64,000 nt of DNA from Psychrobacter cibarius (GTDB taxonomy: Bacteria; Pseudomonadota; Gammaproteobacteria; Pseudomonadales; Moraxellaceae): assembly GCF_016107535.1 (NCBI RefSeq), contig NZ_JABASQ010000009.1, positions 29,025 to 93,024 on the forward strand, given 5' to 3'. Below, in pieces: positions 46,890 to 55,822 of this stretch. The notes under the pieces are model-generated. The model did not search any database. It was not told where the DNA came from and saw only the letters and a list, made by a program, of their open reading frames with translations. Position numbers and translations under genes: made by a program. How positions within the stretch are numbered: position 1 is the stretch's first letter; each line of letters starts with the position of its first letter.

Positions 46890-47189
46890 TTAAACGATCG
46901 GTGGTGGGTTCGGTTTACCATTGTCACCATCCCAGTTCTCACGTGCTTTTTCATCTAGATCAGCAGGTGTTTTTGGTTCCCACTTGCCGTTTTCTTTCCA
47001 AGTAGCATCGCCCCAATCAGCGTCTTCTTCTTTTCTGTCCAAGTCTTTGTAAGCTTGGCTAGGGTCGATACCGCGACGTTTCATGTCCGCTACTTGCTCT
47101 TCTAATGTATGAAACTGCTCGGCAGCATGCATAGATTCTTCTAAGCCATCAAGCTCTTTTTTTAATGCATCGTTTTTAGCGTTACTCAT
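46890..47189 (-). CDS. Small acidic hypothetical protein
   Basis: A 99-aa, Asp/Glu/Lys/Trp-rich soluble protein with a helical N-terminal part (KKELDGLEESMHAAEQFHTLEEQ) and a C-terminal half of short WGD/WKENGKW segments ending in PNPPPIV. AAGGAG lies eight bases before the ATG, and the ORF has its own terminator, so it is well supported as a gene. I do not recognise a family; no domain with known activity is visible. Confidence 0.65.
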   Translation of the reverse strand: MSNAKNDALKKELDGLEESMHAAEQFHTLEEQVADMKRRGIDPSQAYKDLDRKEEDADWGDATWKENGKWEPKTPADLDEKARENWDGDNGKPNPPPIV

Positions 47190-47466
47190 CAGGTGCTCTC
47201 CTTAGTCAGTATTATTATGCGATTTATATACATTCGACTTATATGTATACAATATATACGTCAGTAATTTTAATATAAATAATGTATTTATTATCAATCT
47301 CTGATTAGTCTCAATATTACCAGTCTTAAATGGATTCACAACCGTTGACGCGTATGCTTTGTATTACAAAACGTAGTCACAGCCACACGTGTGCTCTTTA
47401 CAGCTGATAGGCTACTGACTATTTTGAAATGAGGAAGGCAGGAATATTATTAGTGCAAAATACGAA

Positions 47467-48522
47467 TCATTGGGAGTTATGATGGACTTCGTTCAAGAGA
47501 TTTTTTGCGTGAAAGGTCAACTTCCAAAGTTCTTGCGAGACGCGAGTGCCATAGGTTGTGAGCTGTATCCAGTTTGCACCCACTAGCTGACGTTGTAGCT
47601 GGTTCAAATCATCTTGAGAAATTTGGCAGCGCGAGACGGCATGGACATTCGGCATCTCTTTTTTGATGTCTTGCTCAGCTTTTGACGCTATCAAGCGATT
47701 CACAGCATTTTGCAAGCCATAGCTCGAAAAGGTCGCTGGTATTTTCATCAAGGCGATCAATATCTCTTGCCATGTTAAGGTCAAGGGTCTGGTAACATCG
47801 GTTAGGTTGCCACCTGCATAAGCTTGAGCACTATATTGAATATCAAAAGCTTCTAACAATATAATAGGCTTACTCACATCATCAGAGACGAATTCATCAG
47901 CAGGTGGGCTATTTTCCTTTAGCGTTTTGTCAGTAGACAATAGATCTGCAAACCGTTCCGCCACGGTTTGCTTGCTAAATTTAATCATTTCCTCATTAGC
48001 TCTCAGCCATCCACCAACGACCTGATGATTGGTCACTGCGTTATAGTAAGCTTGTACAAGTAATGGCTCAATATCCGTTTCTGTATCATAATAATATATC
48101 GTATTGTCCTGCCGAGTTACCGACTTAATAAATTCTTGCAGTTGACGACTGATACTCGCATCTGGATGATGATTTTTGATTAAGATGAGTAACGGTTTGA
48201 GCTTGGCTTTGGCATTCAAATAGCTCAAATGCATTTGGCTAACGCCATTCCTTTGCACGGTGCCATAACTGTCTCCAATGAGCATCAGTGCATAATCGCA
48301 GGAGTCAATACATTGTCGACCATATAGCGATGCTTTTGGCAATTGGCTCGACACATCATAGGTCAAGAAAGCCCGCGACTGAAAAAATATCGCCAAGCTG
48401 TCCAAGACCAACAATTGATCATTGTCAGCGCATATGATGTGAATATGATAGCGACGGTTTGGCACAATCACCTCTAAGCTTAGGTCATGACATAGAATAA
48501 TATGATATAAAATAGAGCACAA
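47467..48522 (-). CDS. DUF4062-like protein, defence-associated fold
   Basis: The 351-aa protein resembles DUF4062 in its N-terminal half (about 25-180): CIDSCDYALMLIGDSYGTVQRNGVSQ, an AKAKLKPLLILI strand, and VVGGWLRANE. DUF4062 is a Rossmann-like, TIR-related fold found in many NLR-like and defence proteins, usually as a sensor or effector. The second half is unannotated, with helical repeats and a hydrophobic region (LTLTWQEILIALMKIPATFSSYG). The first-ATG start gives an odd leader; a GTG at 48465 (after GAGGTG) may be the true start. No partner gene is adjacent, and it lies 108 bp downstream of murI. Confidence 0.55.
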   Translation of the reverse strand: MCSILYHIILCHDLSLEVIVPNRRYHIHIICADNDQLLVLDSLAIFFQSRAFLTYDVSSQLPKASLYGRQCIDSCDYALMLIGDSYGTVQRNGVSQMHLSYLNAKAKLKPLLILIKNHHPDASISRQLQEFIKSVTRQDNTIYYYDTETDIEPLLVQAYYNAVTNHQVVGGWLRANEEMIKFSKQTVAERFADLLSTDKTLKENSPPADEFVSDDVSKPIILLEAFDIQYSAQAYAGGNLTDVTRPLTLTWQEILIALMKIPATFSSYGLQNAVNRLIASKAEQDIKKEMPNVHAVSRCQISQDDLNQLQRQLVGANWIQLTTYGTRVSQELWKLTFHAKNLLNEVHHNSQ

Positions 48523-48630
48523 ATATCTTGTGTTGCACAGCCTAGCATAATCTTATAAAAATAAGCTCAATTTATTTTTAATATATCAATATTATGGTTA
48601 TGGGTTTGATATAAACACCTTTAGCTGCGC

Positions 48631-49641
48631 CTATTCAGAACAGTATTGCAAGATGGCGTCTTTGCCAAGCAAACGCGCTATTAAAGTACCCAGTTTATCA
48701 TCGAACTTAGTCGCATAAAAAATCAATGGCGGTCGAATGACAACTTTTGTTTTGTCAGTTGTTTCTAAACAATGATCATCTGGGGTATTGTCAACCAATG
48801 CAGACAGCTGGTTTGCAGCCAATAGCTGCTTAACTCGCTCAGCAATGGCTTGTCCAGAATCAACGACCTGCATCGCCAATTGCTGCTGAGCAATCTCATC
48901 TAACAAAAACGTTTTGAAAAATGGATAGTGCGTACAGCCTAGTACCAATTGATCAACGCCATCATGAGCAAATAATGTGAGCTGCTGGCGTAATCTTAAA
49001 GCAGTATCATCCTGCTCTGGCATTCCCGCCTCTACCCAAGGTACCAATTGCGGATCAAAATATTTGGTCACTACCGTATTGTTGGGTTTAGCAAAGTGAT
49101 CGATGACCTCATTAAGCAATGTGCCATTCAAGGTAGCTTTAGTCGCTAAAACGACCACGCGACCAGTTTTGCTCGCCGATATGGCGGGCTTTAGCGCCGG
49201 GACTAATCCGACGATAGGCAGCTGCGGATAACGCCGTCTGGCTGTTTCCAAAGCATAAGCTGAGGCGCTATTACAAGCAATAACAATGAGCTTGCAGCCC
49301 TGCTCATACAACCAATCAACGGCTGTTAAAGTCAACGCTTCAATATCGGCGCTATCACGATTACCATAAGGCACATTTAAGGTGTCTGCATAATAGACAT
49401 AACGCTCAGCAGGCAACTGCTGTGCCAAATGTAGATAAACTGACAGTCCACCGACACCAGAGTCAAACAATCCGATTGGCGCATTGCGCTTTTTATTATT
49501 TATAACTGTGCCGATATTCGTTTTATGGATGTCAGCTTTAGCATTAGTTGCACTATCGACATGCTCAACATGTTTACCATCAAGGCTATCTAAGCGCATT
49601 TTCACCCTATTTAAGCTATTACTTGCAGCAATATCCATCAC
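48631..49641 (-). CDS. murI: Glutamate racemase
   Basis: The 336-aa enzyme makes D-glutamate for peptidoglycan. Its active-site cysteines are in VIACNSASAYAL (Cys123) and VLGCTHYPFF (near 236); GLFDSGVGGLSV and YYADTLNVPYGNRD are family motifs. It is about 50 residues longer than usual at the N-terminus, where the sequence is low in conservation, so a later start (for example Met15) may be used. The C-terminus also has an Asp/Thr-rich insert (VDNTPDDHCLETTDKTK). Transcribed leftward ahead of the DUF4062-like gene. Confidence 0.92.
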   Translation of the reverse strand: MMDIAASNSLNRVKMRLDSLDGKHVEHVDSATNAKADIHKTNIGTVINNKKRNAPIGLFDSGVGGLSVYLHLAQQLPAERYVYYADTLNVPYGNRDSADIEALTLTAVDWLYEQGCKLIVIACNSASAYALETARRRYPQLPIVGLVPALKPAISASKTGRVVVLATKATLNGTLLNEVIDHFAKPNNTVVTKYFDPQLVPWVEAGMPEQDDTALRLRQQLTLFAHDGVDQLVLGCTHYPFFKTFLLDEIAQQQLAMQVVDSGQAIAERVKQLLAANQLSALVDNTPDDHCLETTDKTKVVIRPPLIFYATKFDDKLGTLIARLLGKDAILQYCSE

Positions 49642-49891
49642 TACTCTACTGCCATTTTTATATACATATCGTCATCTTTATGCTGTTTGCTGTTTGCTGT
49701 TTTGCATACTACAGTAATTATCTGGTGATTTATCGCTATAGTCGGTTCAATATAATTTGGATACAATGAGGGCAAGCAAAAGTACTACAAATAGTAGACT
49801 AAGCGAACCTGATACCGTATCTGATTTATATGGGATTGACTATATCTAAACCGTAAATTATTTGACGGACACATAGTTTTGAGCCCTTGCG

Positions 49892-50587
49892 TTAACTGTC
49901 TGGCATCGACAGCTCATAGGATTTTCCGCCACTTTGTAATGTCAGTATCGTCTCACCATTTTGCTCTGTCAATTCGCCAATTTCGGTCAAATGATAAAAA
50001 GTATTACGCCCAATAAGTGCGTCCAAACCATTTCTAACGGGCATATAAGGACGTACCTGCATATCCATTGCTGCCTGCTGATCAATCGTATCATTGTCTG
50101 TAGGATTATACGCCTTTAATGTGATGGTGTGCTCATCATCTAAACGCACCACATCGCCAGTCGTCGTGGTAAATTCTAGCCAACGATTGTTGCCTTCGTT
50201 GACGATACCGACGTCATTGATTAATAAAGGGGCATCTTCAACTTGGATACGGATTTTCTGTACTGGCGTCTTCAAAAAATATTCAATGATGCCATTATTG
50301 TCTTCTTTCCATAAAATAGTCGCAAATAAGCTCACCAATGACTCTCTGGTCATTTGCCCGCCTTCATGCCACCACTCGCCATTTGCCTTTATGACCAGAT
50401 CCATATCGGCCACATCTTTTGGGTGCCATTTATCCAATGGTGGGATGGCACGTCCTTCACGTTTGCCTACGGTAGACTTTAGATACTGACTGAGAGAATC
50501 CATATTATTTAGCTCAGATGGCACGTCTTTTGGCGGTTTAGCTGCCAATTCATCATTTTGAATTATGTCTTCATTATTGTTATTCAT
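49892..50587 (-). CDS. DUF1285 protein
   Basis: The 231-aa soluble protein matches DUF1285: IPPLDKWHPKDVADMDLVIKANGEWWHEG near the start of the domain, TRESLVSLFATILWKED, YFLKTPVQKIRIQVEDAPL and VRNGLDALIGRNTFYHLTEIGE. The family is widespread in proteobacteria but has no known role. AAAGGAT precedes the ATG. The N-terminal 45 residues are a charged extension. Single gene. Confidence 0.82.
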   Translation of the reverse strand: MNNNNEDIIQNDELAAKPPKDVPSELNNMDSLSQYLKSTVGKREGRAIPPLDKWHPKDVADMDLVIKANGEWWHEGGQMTRESLVSLFATILWKEDNNGIIEYFLKTPVQKIRIQVEDAPLLINDVGIVNEGNNRWLEFTTTTGDVVRLDDEHTITLKAYNPTDNDTIDQQAAMDMQVRPYMPVRNGLDALIGRNTFYHLTEIGELTEQNGETILTLQSGGKSYELSMPDS

Positions 50588-50992
50588 CTTATAATCCTTT
50601 ACTTAGCATTCAAAGTTTGGCAAATCTATTATTACTATAAATTTTAGTTTCGGGTATGATGAAAACATATCATCTTAGCACCCTCATTAGTTCAATCTTA
50701 CCTTAACATCGATACTCATAAATGCGTATCGTGTTTGTAGGACTTTTCTTTTATAATGAGTAACGATTTTTTATTGAAATGGTCAAGTGGGTGTTGTGTT
50801 AATGACACATTTTACGTGATGTGTTGATATCCTTAGATACATGGATCTCGACAGTAACATGGTCAATTGATGTCGCAAAGACAGTTTTATCGGGCAGCCA
50901 TATGTCTGAGTAATGTTAGCGCCGCAAGTCTATTATTCAATTGTTAAGCTAATGATGCCCTGAGATAAGCCACTAAAAGTTTAGGAGTAGGT
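50588..50992. other. Intergenic region before ETF-QO
   Basis: About 400 bp between divergent genes, with the AGGAGTAGG ribosome-binding site of the flavoprotein at its right end. No RNA gene or repeat was found. Confidence 0.45.
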
Positions 50993-52837
50993 ATGCAAGA
51001 GCAAGACAATCAAAAGCCAGTCATTGATAGTGACACTGTGAATACTGACCCATCAGTAGCGACAGAGACGGCAAATCTAGATAAAGCAGAGTCAGCCGTT
51101 GTGACCCAAGAAGTGCCATCTGAAACAGTCGCTATCGACAAAGCGCCAGAGCCAGTAGTAGAAGCTGTCGCGGCAGAGCCTGAGATTGAACGTGAGTCTA
51201 TGGAATTTGACGTTATCATCGTCGGTGGTGGACCTGCTGGGCTATCTGCTGCTATCCGCCTGCGTCAGCTCGCTATCGCTGCTGGTAATGATGAGTTTAT
51301 GGTTTGTGTGGTCGAAAAAGGTTCTGAGTTTGGTGCGCATACCTTATCAGGTGCTGTCATCGAACCGCGCGCTTTGAACGAGCTGATACCAGACTGGAAA
51401 GAAAAAGGCGCGCCGCTTAATGTGCCAGCGACCGAAGATCGCTTTTATTATCTAAACTCAGCCACGCGCTCTACTAAAGTACCTGACTCGTTGATTCCAG
51501 GACCGATGCACAACAATGGCAACTATATTGTCTCATTGGGCAATGTGGTGCGCTGGTTGGCGGTACAAGCTGAAGAGCTTGAAGTCATGATGTTCCCAGG
51601 CTTCCCTGCAGATGATATTTTATATAACGACGACGGTTCTGTACGTGGTGTCTTAACGGGCGATATGGGTGTGGCTGCCAATGGCGAAGCCAAGCCTAGC
51701 TTTGAGCCAGGTTATGAGTTACTTGCTAAATACACTATTTTTGCCGAAGGCAGCCGTGGTCATTTAGGTAAGCGCTTAATCAGCCGTTTTGATCTTGATA
51801 AAGACTCAGATCCTCAGCATTATGGTATCGGTCTAAAAGAGCTGTGGGACGTAGCCCCTGAGAAACACGAGCAAGGCGTGGTCATGCACGGTCTTGGTTG
51901 GCCATTGACCGAAACAGGCTCTACTGGTGGCTGGTGGTTGTACTTCGATGAAAACAACCAAGTAAGTTTTGGTCTTGTCGCTGACCTGTCTTACCACAAC
52001 CCATATATGTCGCCATTCGATGAGATGCAGCGCCTAAAAACCCATCCCGTCATCAAAAACGTATTGGAAGGCGGTAAGCGCATCTCTTATGGCGCACGTG
52101 CTTTAACCAAAGGTGGCCTAAACTCTCTACCGAAATTCACTTTCCCAGGTGGTGTATTGGTCGGTGATGATGCTGGATTCTTGAACCCTGCTAAAATCAA
52201 AGGCACACACACATCGATGAAGTCAGGCATGCTAGCCGCCGAAGCCATCTTTGAGGCACTACAAGCTGATCGTCAGCATGATGAAGTCGTTGCTTATACC
52301 ACCATGTATAAAGAGTCATGGTTGTATCAAGACAACTATGAGTCACGCAACTTCTCGCCTGCAATACATCGCATGGGTCTGTTTATGGGCGGTGCTTTTA
52401 CCTTTATCGAGCACAACTTATTAAAAGGTAAAATGCCGCTTACCTTACATGACAGCCTGCCAGATTATGATCAGTTAGAGCGTGCCAATCATGCTTTTCA
52501 GCCAACCTACCTCAAGCCTGATGGCAAACTGGTATTTGACAAGCTGTCATCGGTATTTATCTCTAATACTAATCATGCAGAAGACCAGCCAGTACATTTG
52601 AAACTGACTGATCCAACGGTACCTGTTTCAATTAACTTACCGTTATATGCTGAGCCTGCCCGTTTATACTGCCCAGCTGGGGTATATGAAGTGGTAAAAG
52701 ATGCCGAAGGAGCTAAGTTTGTGATCAATGCGCAAAACTGTGTGCATTGTAAAACTTGTGATATCAAAGATCCTTCACAGAATATCACTTGGGTAACGCC
52801 AGAAGGTGGCGGTGGCCCTAACTATCCTAATATGTAA
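50993..52837 (+). CDS. Electron transfer flavoprotein-ubiquinone oxidoreductase
   Basis: The 614-aa membrane-associated flavoprotein takes electrons from ETF (for example from acyl-CoA dehydrogenases) and passes them to ubiquinone, so it complements FadB/FadA. FAD motif IIVGGGPAGLSAAIRL (about 75-90), a ubiquinone-binding region around HGLGWPL, and the C-terminal 4Fe-4S cluster cysteines (YCPAGVYE and CVHCKTCDIKDP) are all present. An acidic, Val/Ala/Glu-rich extension of about 69 residues precedes the conserved MEFDVIIVGGG; since AGGAG lies before the upstream ATG, I keep it as the start. Typical ETF-QO has no such extension. Confidence 0.9.
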   Translation: MQEQDNQKPVIDSDTVNTDPSVATETANLDKAESAVVTQEVPSETVAIDKAPEPVVEAVAAEPEIERESMEFDVIIVGGGPAGLSAAIRLRQLAIAAGNDEFMVCVVEKGSEFGAHTLSGAVIEPRALNELIPDWKEKGAPLNVPATEDRFYYLNSATRSTKVPDSLIPGPMHNNGNYIVSLGNVVRWLAVQAEELEVMMFPGFPADDILYNDDGSVRGVLTGDMGVAANGEAKPSFEPGYELLAKYTIFAEGSRGHLGKRLISRFDLDKDSDPQHYGIGLKELWDVAPEKHEQGVVMHGLGWPLTETGSTGGWWLYFDENNQVSFGLVADLSYHNPYMSPFDEMQRLKTHPVIKNVLEGGKRISYGARALTKGGLNSLPKFTFPGGVLVGDDAGFLNPAKIKGTHTSMKSGMLAAEAIFEALQADRQHDEVVAYTTMYKESWLYQDNYESRNFSPAIHRMGLFMGGAFTFIEHNLLKGKMPLTLHDSLPDYDQLERANHAFQPTYLKPDGKLVFDKLSSVFISNTNHAEDQPVHLKLTDPTVPVSINLPLYAEPARLYCPAGVYEVVKDAEGAKFVINAQNCVHCKTCDIKDPSQNITWVTPEGGGGPNYPNM

Positions 52838-52870
52838 ATATAAACAATGTTAGAACTAATCACTAATACT

Positions 52871-52908
52871 AAAAACCGCCCTTATGAATTCATAAGGGCG
52901 GTTTTTTT
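52871..52908. terminator. Bidirectional terminator after ETF-QO
   Basis: A perfect palindrome, AAAACCGCCCTTATG on the left arm with GAATTC at its centre, flanked by an A-run and T-run, between convergent genes. Confidence 0.92.
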
Positions 52909-52950
52909 AACTTCGACACATGAGACAAGTTTATCTTTAATCAGGTGAGA

Positions 52951-54447
52951 TTAATCCGTCCATGCATCACGATTGGCTTCGTTTTTAAGCTTCACAAAGT
53001 CATCAGGATTAAACTTGATTTGATCGCCAGTTTTACCTTCTTTAATCTGACGCTCGTAATCACGCAATATGCGCAGTGCTACGGGTGACAAGATTAAAAT
53101 AGCCACTAGGTTAACGAGTGCCATTAGACCCATTGATAAGTCAGCGAAGTTCCATATGGCAGGAAGACTGGCAATAGCGCCGACAAACACCATGCCCAAG
53201 ACCATAAAGCGGAAAATCATAATCATGACTTTGGCATTTTTGGCACCAGAGATGAATTCAAGATTCGACTCACCATAGCTATAATTGGCAATGATAGAGG
53301 TGAAAGAGAAGAAGAAAATAGCAATCGCAACGAAGATAACACCCATATCACCCACATACTGCGACAGTGCCAACTGAGTCAGCTGAATTCCTTCTTGCTC
53401 AACACTAGGATCGACCACACCGGACAAAATAATAATCGACGCCGTTGCCGTACAAATGACAAGCGTATCCATAAATACACCCAGCATTTGCATAAATCCT
53501 TGCACCGCTGGATGATCGGGATGACTCTTCGCCGTTGCCGCCGCATTAGGCGCTGACCCCATACCCGCCTCATTTGAAAACAGACCACGCTTGATACCGT
53601 TAATCATTGCCTGAGCAATACCATAACCAATCACCCCGCCTGCTGCTTGCTCAAAACCAAATGCTGATTTAACAATTAACACAATCGCCGCTGGGAATTG
53701 ACTAAAATTCGTCACGATAATGAACAAGGCTAATAGGATATAGAGAATCGCCATCACGGGTACGATTTTACCCGCGATACGAGCAACCGAGCGCAAACCA
53801 CCGAATACCACTGGCGCAACTAATACGACCAATACCAAACCTGTCATCCACGTTGGAACCCCAAATGCTTCGTTGGTCGCTTGTGCGATGGTATTTGACT
53901 GCACGCCATTAAAGGCTAAACCGAACGCTACTAATAAGCATAATGAGAAAAATATCGCTAGCCAGCGCTGACCGAGACCTTTTTCGATATAATAAGCCGG
54001 TCCACCGCGGTAAACATTGTCATTGTGCGGCACTTTATAGGCTTGTGCTAATGTTGATTCGATAAAGCTGGTCGACATACCGACGATCGCAGTCATCCAC
54101 ATCCAAAACACTGCACCTGGACCACCAAGGTAAATCGCGATTGCGACCCCTGCCAAGTTACCCGTACCGACTCGCGCCGCCAATGAGGTCATCAGCGCCT
54201 CAAATGAGCTGATACCGCCATCTTTACGCCCTTGATTGGACACGCGCAATAGCTGCCACATATGCCCAAAGTGGCGAAACTGAATAAAACGTGTGGCAAT
54301 GGTAAAATATAAACCCGCACCAATCAGTACGAACATCAGTAATCCATACCAAGGGTTACTTGCAATTAGCCAATCATTGTTGCCCCAAATGATGCTGACA
54401 CCATAATTGACGATGCTATTAAACCAACCTGCTATTCCTTCACCCAT
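52951..54447 (-). CDS. Sodium:alanine/glycine symporter, AGCS family
   Basis: The 498-aa transporter has about ten helices and the AGCS signatures: GTGNLAGVAIAIYLGGPGAVFWMW near residue 95, YRGGPAYYIEKGLG, and GLFSNEAGMGSAPNAAATAKS. Sodium-coupled uptake of alanine, glycine or related amino acids is expected; the exact substrate is not readable. Start at MGEGIAGWFNS with AGAGGA upstream. It is transcribed leftward from the long intergenic region shared with the symporter pair. Confidence 0.88.
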   Translation of the reverse strand: MGEGIAGWFNSIVNYGVSIIWGNNDWLIASNPWYGLLMFVLIGAGLYFTIATRFIQFRHFGHMWQLLRVSNQGRKDGGISSFEALMTSLAARVGTGNLAGVAIAIYLGGPGAVFWMWMTAIVGMSTSFIESTLAQAYKVPHNDNVYRGGPAYYIEKGLGQRWLAIFFSLCLLVAFGLAFNGVQSNTIAQATNEAFGVPTWMTGLVLVVLVAPVVFGGLRSVARIAGKIVPVMAILYILLALFIIVTNFSQFPAAIVLIVKSAFGFEQAAGGVIGYGIAQAMINGIKRGLFSNEAGMGSAPNAAATAKSHPDHPAVQGFMQMLGVFMDTLVICTATASIIILSGVVDPSVEQEGIQLTQLALSQYVGDMGVIFVAIAIFFFSFTSIIANYSYGESNLEFISGAKNAKVMIMIFRFMVLGMVFVGAIASLPAIWNFADLSMGLMALVNLVAILILSPVALRILRDYERQIKEGKTGDQIKFNPDDFVKLKNEANRDAWTD

Positions 54448-55557
54448 ACTGCTATCCTCTCACTTACATTTTATACTGCTAGTATATTTTATGAATTGAT
54501 GTGATTAATGATATTTAAAAATGCTTACTAATCCCTCTGCCTACTCATGAAACAGTAAATATCTGATCAATATATTGGCAAAGTAAATCACTAACATCCT
54601 GTCGCTACATTTTAACTGACTAGAGATTATTTAACTATTTCAAACCTCTATTATAAAAATTAAATAACTACGAACTTTTGCAAGGTATTTAGATAAAGAT
54701 CAAAAAAATATTTTTTATATGAAATATTGAAGAAAACTTTTAAGACTAGGTACAATAGTTAGATTTTAAAACGTATTCATATAAACACCATTCCAAAAAA
54801 AATAGTCACTGCCATAATATTTATTGAGTAAAGTATTGGCTATATTTATAGAATGAATGACTTTTACTGCTAATAATTCTCTAATACCTCTATAAAACTA
54901 AATCCTTAATATAAATAGGGTTTTAGCACAACACCTGAGCAACGACCGTTTTTTTAGTTACTCTCTCTAACATAAGTTGACCATGGTTTCCATAAAGCAA
55001 ACATTTAGTTACATAAAGTAAATAAAATTTATTTATTGTTAATTAAGTCAATATTGTATATATTCCCAATAAGTTCATAAATATTTCTTGCAATACTTAT
55101 TGGCATGAATAATAAGTTGAAATATTAAGACAATATCATCAGGGATGATGAGCATAATAAGACAGAGGACTGTCAACCAATACCGACCCTCCTCCATAAA
55201 TCCTCATCTCTATATACTATAAATTCAGTCATTCTATAGCCCATAAATCTTGTTAGATGTTAAGGTTATAGTCGACCCACACCCATATTTTACAATGTAA
55301 TTTTTAGCAAAATCGAACCACAGAAAAGTATTTTTCGCAGTGTTTTAACTGATAGAAATCTGCCTTTTTTTCGATAATATTGGGTTACTTACTACTGGTT
55401 GGTCATTCTGCTTTATCAGCCTATAAACTGATTTTATGATCCGTTTATAGACAACGTATCGAACTGTCTTCCATCATGTGATACATGCTAAAGCAAAATA
55501 ACTTGTCAGGCTCAAATCAGTAATCTTGTTTTTATGTTAGGCAAAAGGAGTTGTCCT
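54448..55557. other. 1.1-kb intergenic region between AGCS and acetate-type symporter
   Basis: The longest gap in the window: very AT-rich, with no ORF supported by a start signal. An inverted repeat CCAATAAGT (55066-55074) and ACTTATTGG (55095-55103) has arms separated by 20 bp and could be an operator. I see no tRNA or clear structured RNA. Both flanking transporter genes presumably have their promoters here. Confidence 0.5.
55066..55103. repeat. Inverted repeat in AGCS/symporter gap
   Basis: The two exact 9-bp arms CCAATAAGT and ACTTATTGG are spaced 20 bp apart, about 455 bp before the DUF4212 start. Possibly a regulator-binding site; the family of regulator is unknown. Confidence 0.4.
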
Positions 55558-55818
55558 ATGGAAAACCACAACGATCCATCCGGTTATTGGCGTGCCAATG
55601 TCCGTCTCATTTTAGGTAGCCTATTTATTTGGGCGCTATGCTCATACGGGTTTGGGATTTTGTTACGTCCTCTCTTAGCAGGTATTAAAATCGGTGGTAC
55701 CGACTTGGGCTTTTGGTTTGCTCAGCAAGGATCCATTGGGGTATTTATCGTTTTAATTTTCTTCTACGCTTGGCGTATGAATAAGTTAGATAAACAATAC
55801 GGCGTAGACGAGGAATAG
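55558..55818 (+). CDS. DUF4212 small subunit of sodium:solute symporter
   Basis: The 86-aa protein has two membrane helices and the DUF4212 pattern YWRANVRLILGSLFIWALCSYG and FWFAQQGSIGVFIVLIFFYAW. It is always found beside VC_2705-type symporters as here. I start at the ATG at 55558 because AAAGGAG lies upstream; an earlier ATG at 55534 would add eight residues. The large subunit begins four bases after its stop, so both are one operon. Confidence 0.88.
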   Translation: MENHNDPSGYWRANVRLILGSLFIWALCSYGFGILLRPLLAGIKIGGTDLGFWFAQQGSIGVFIVLIFFYAWRMNKLDKQYGVDEE

Positions 55819-55822
55819 CCCC

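Noticed and set aside
47595..47615. tRNA T-arm-like GGTTCAAATC
   Set aside because: It is inside the DUF4062-like coding sequence and has no cloverleaf around it.
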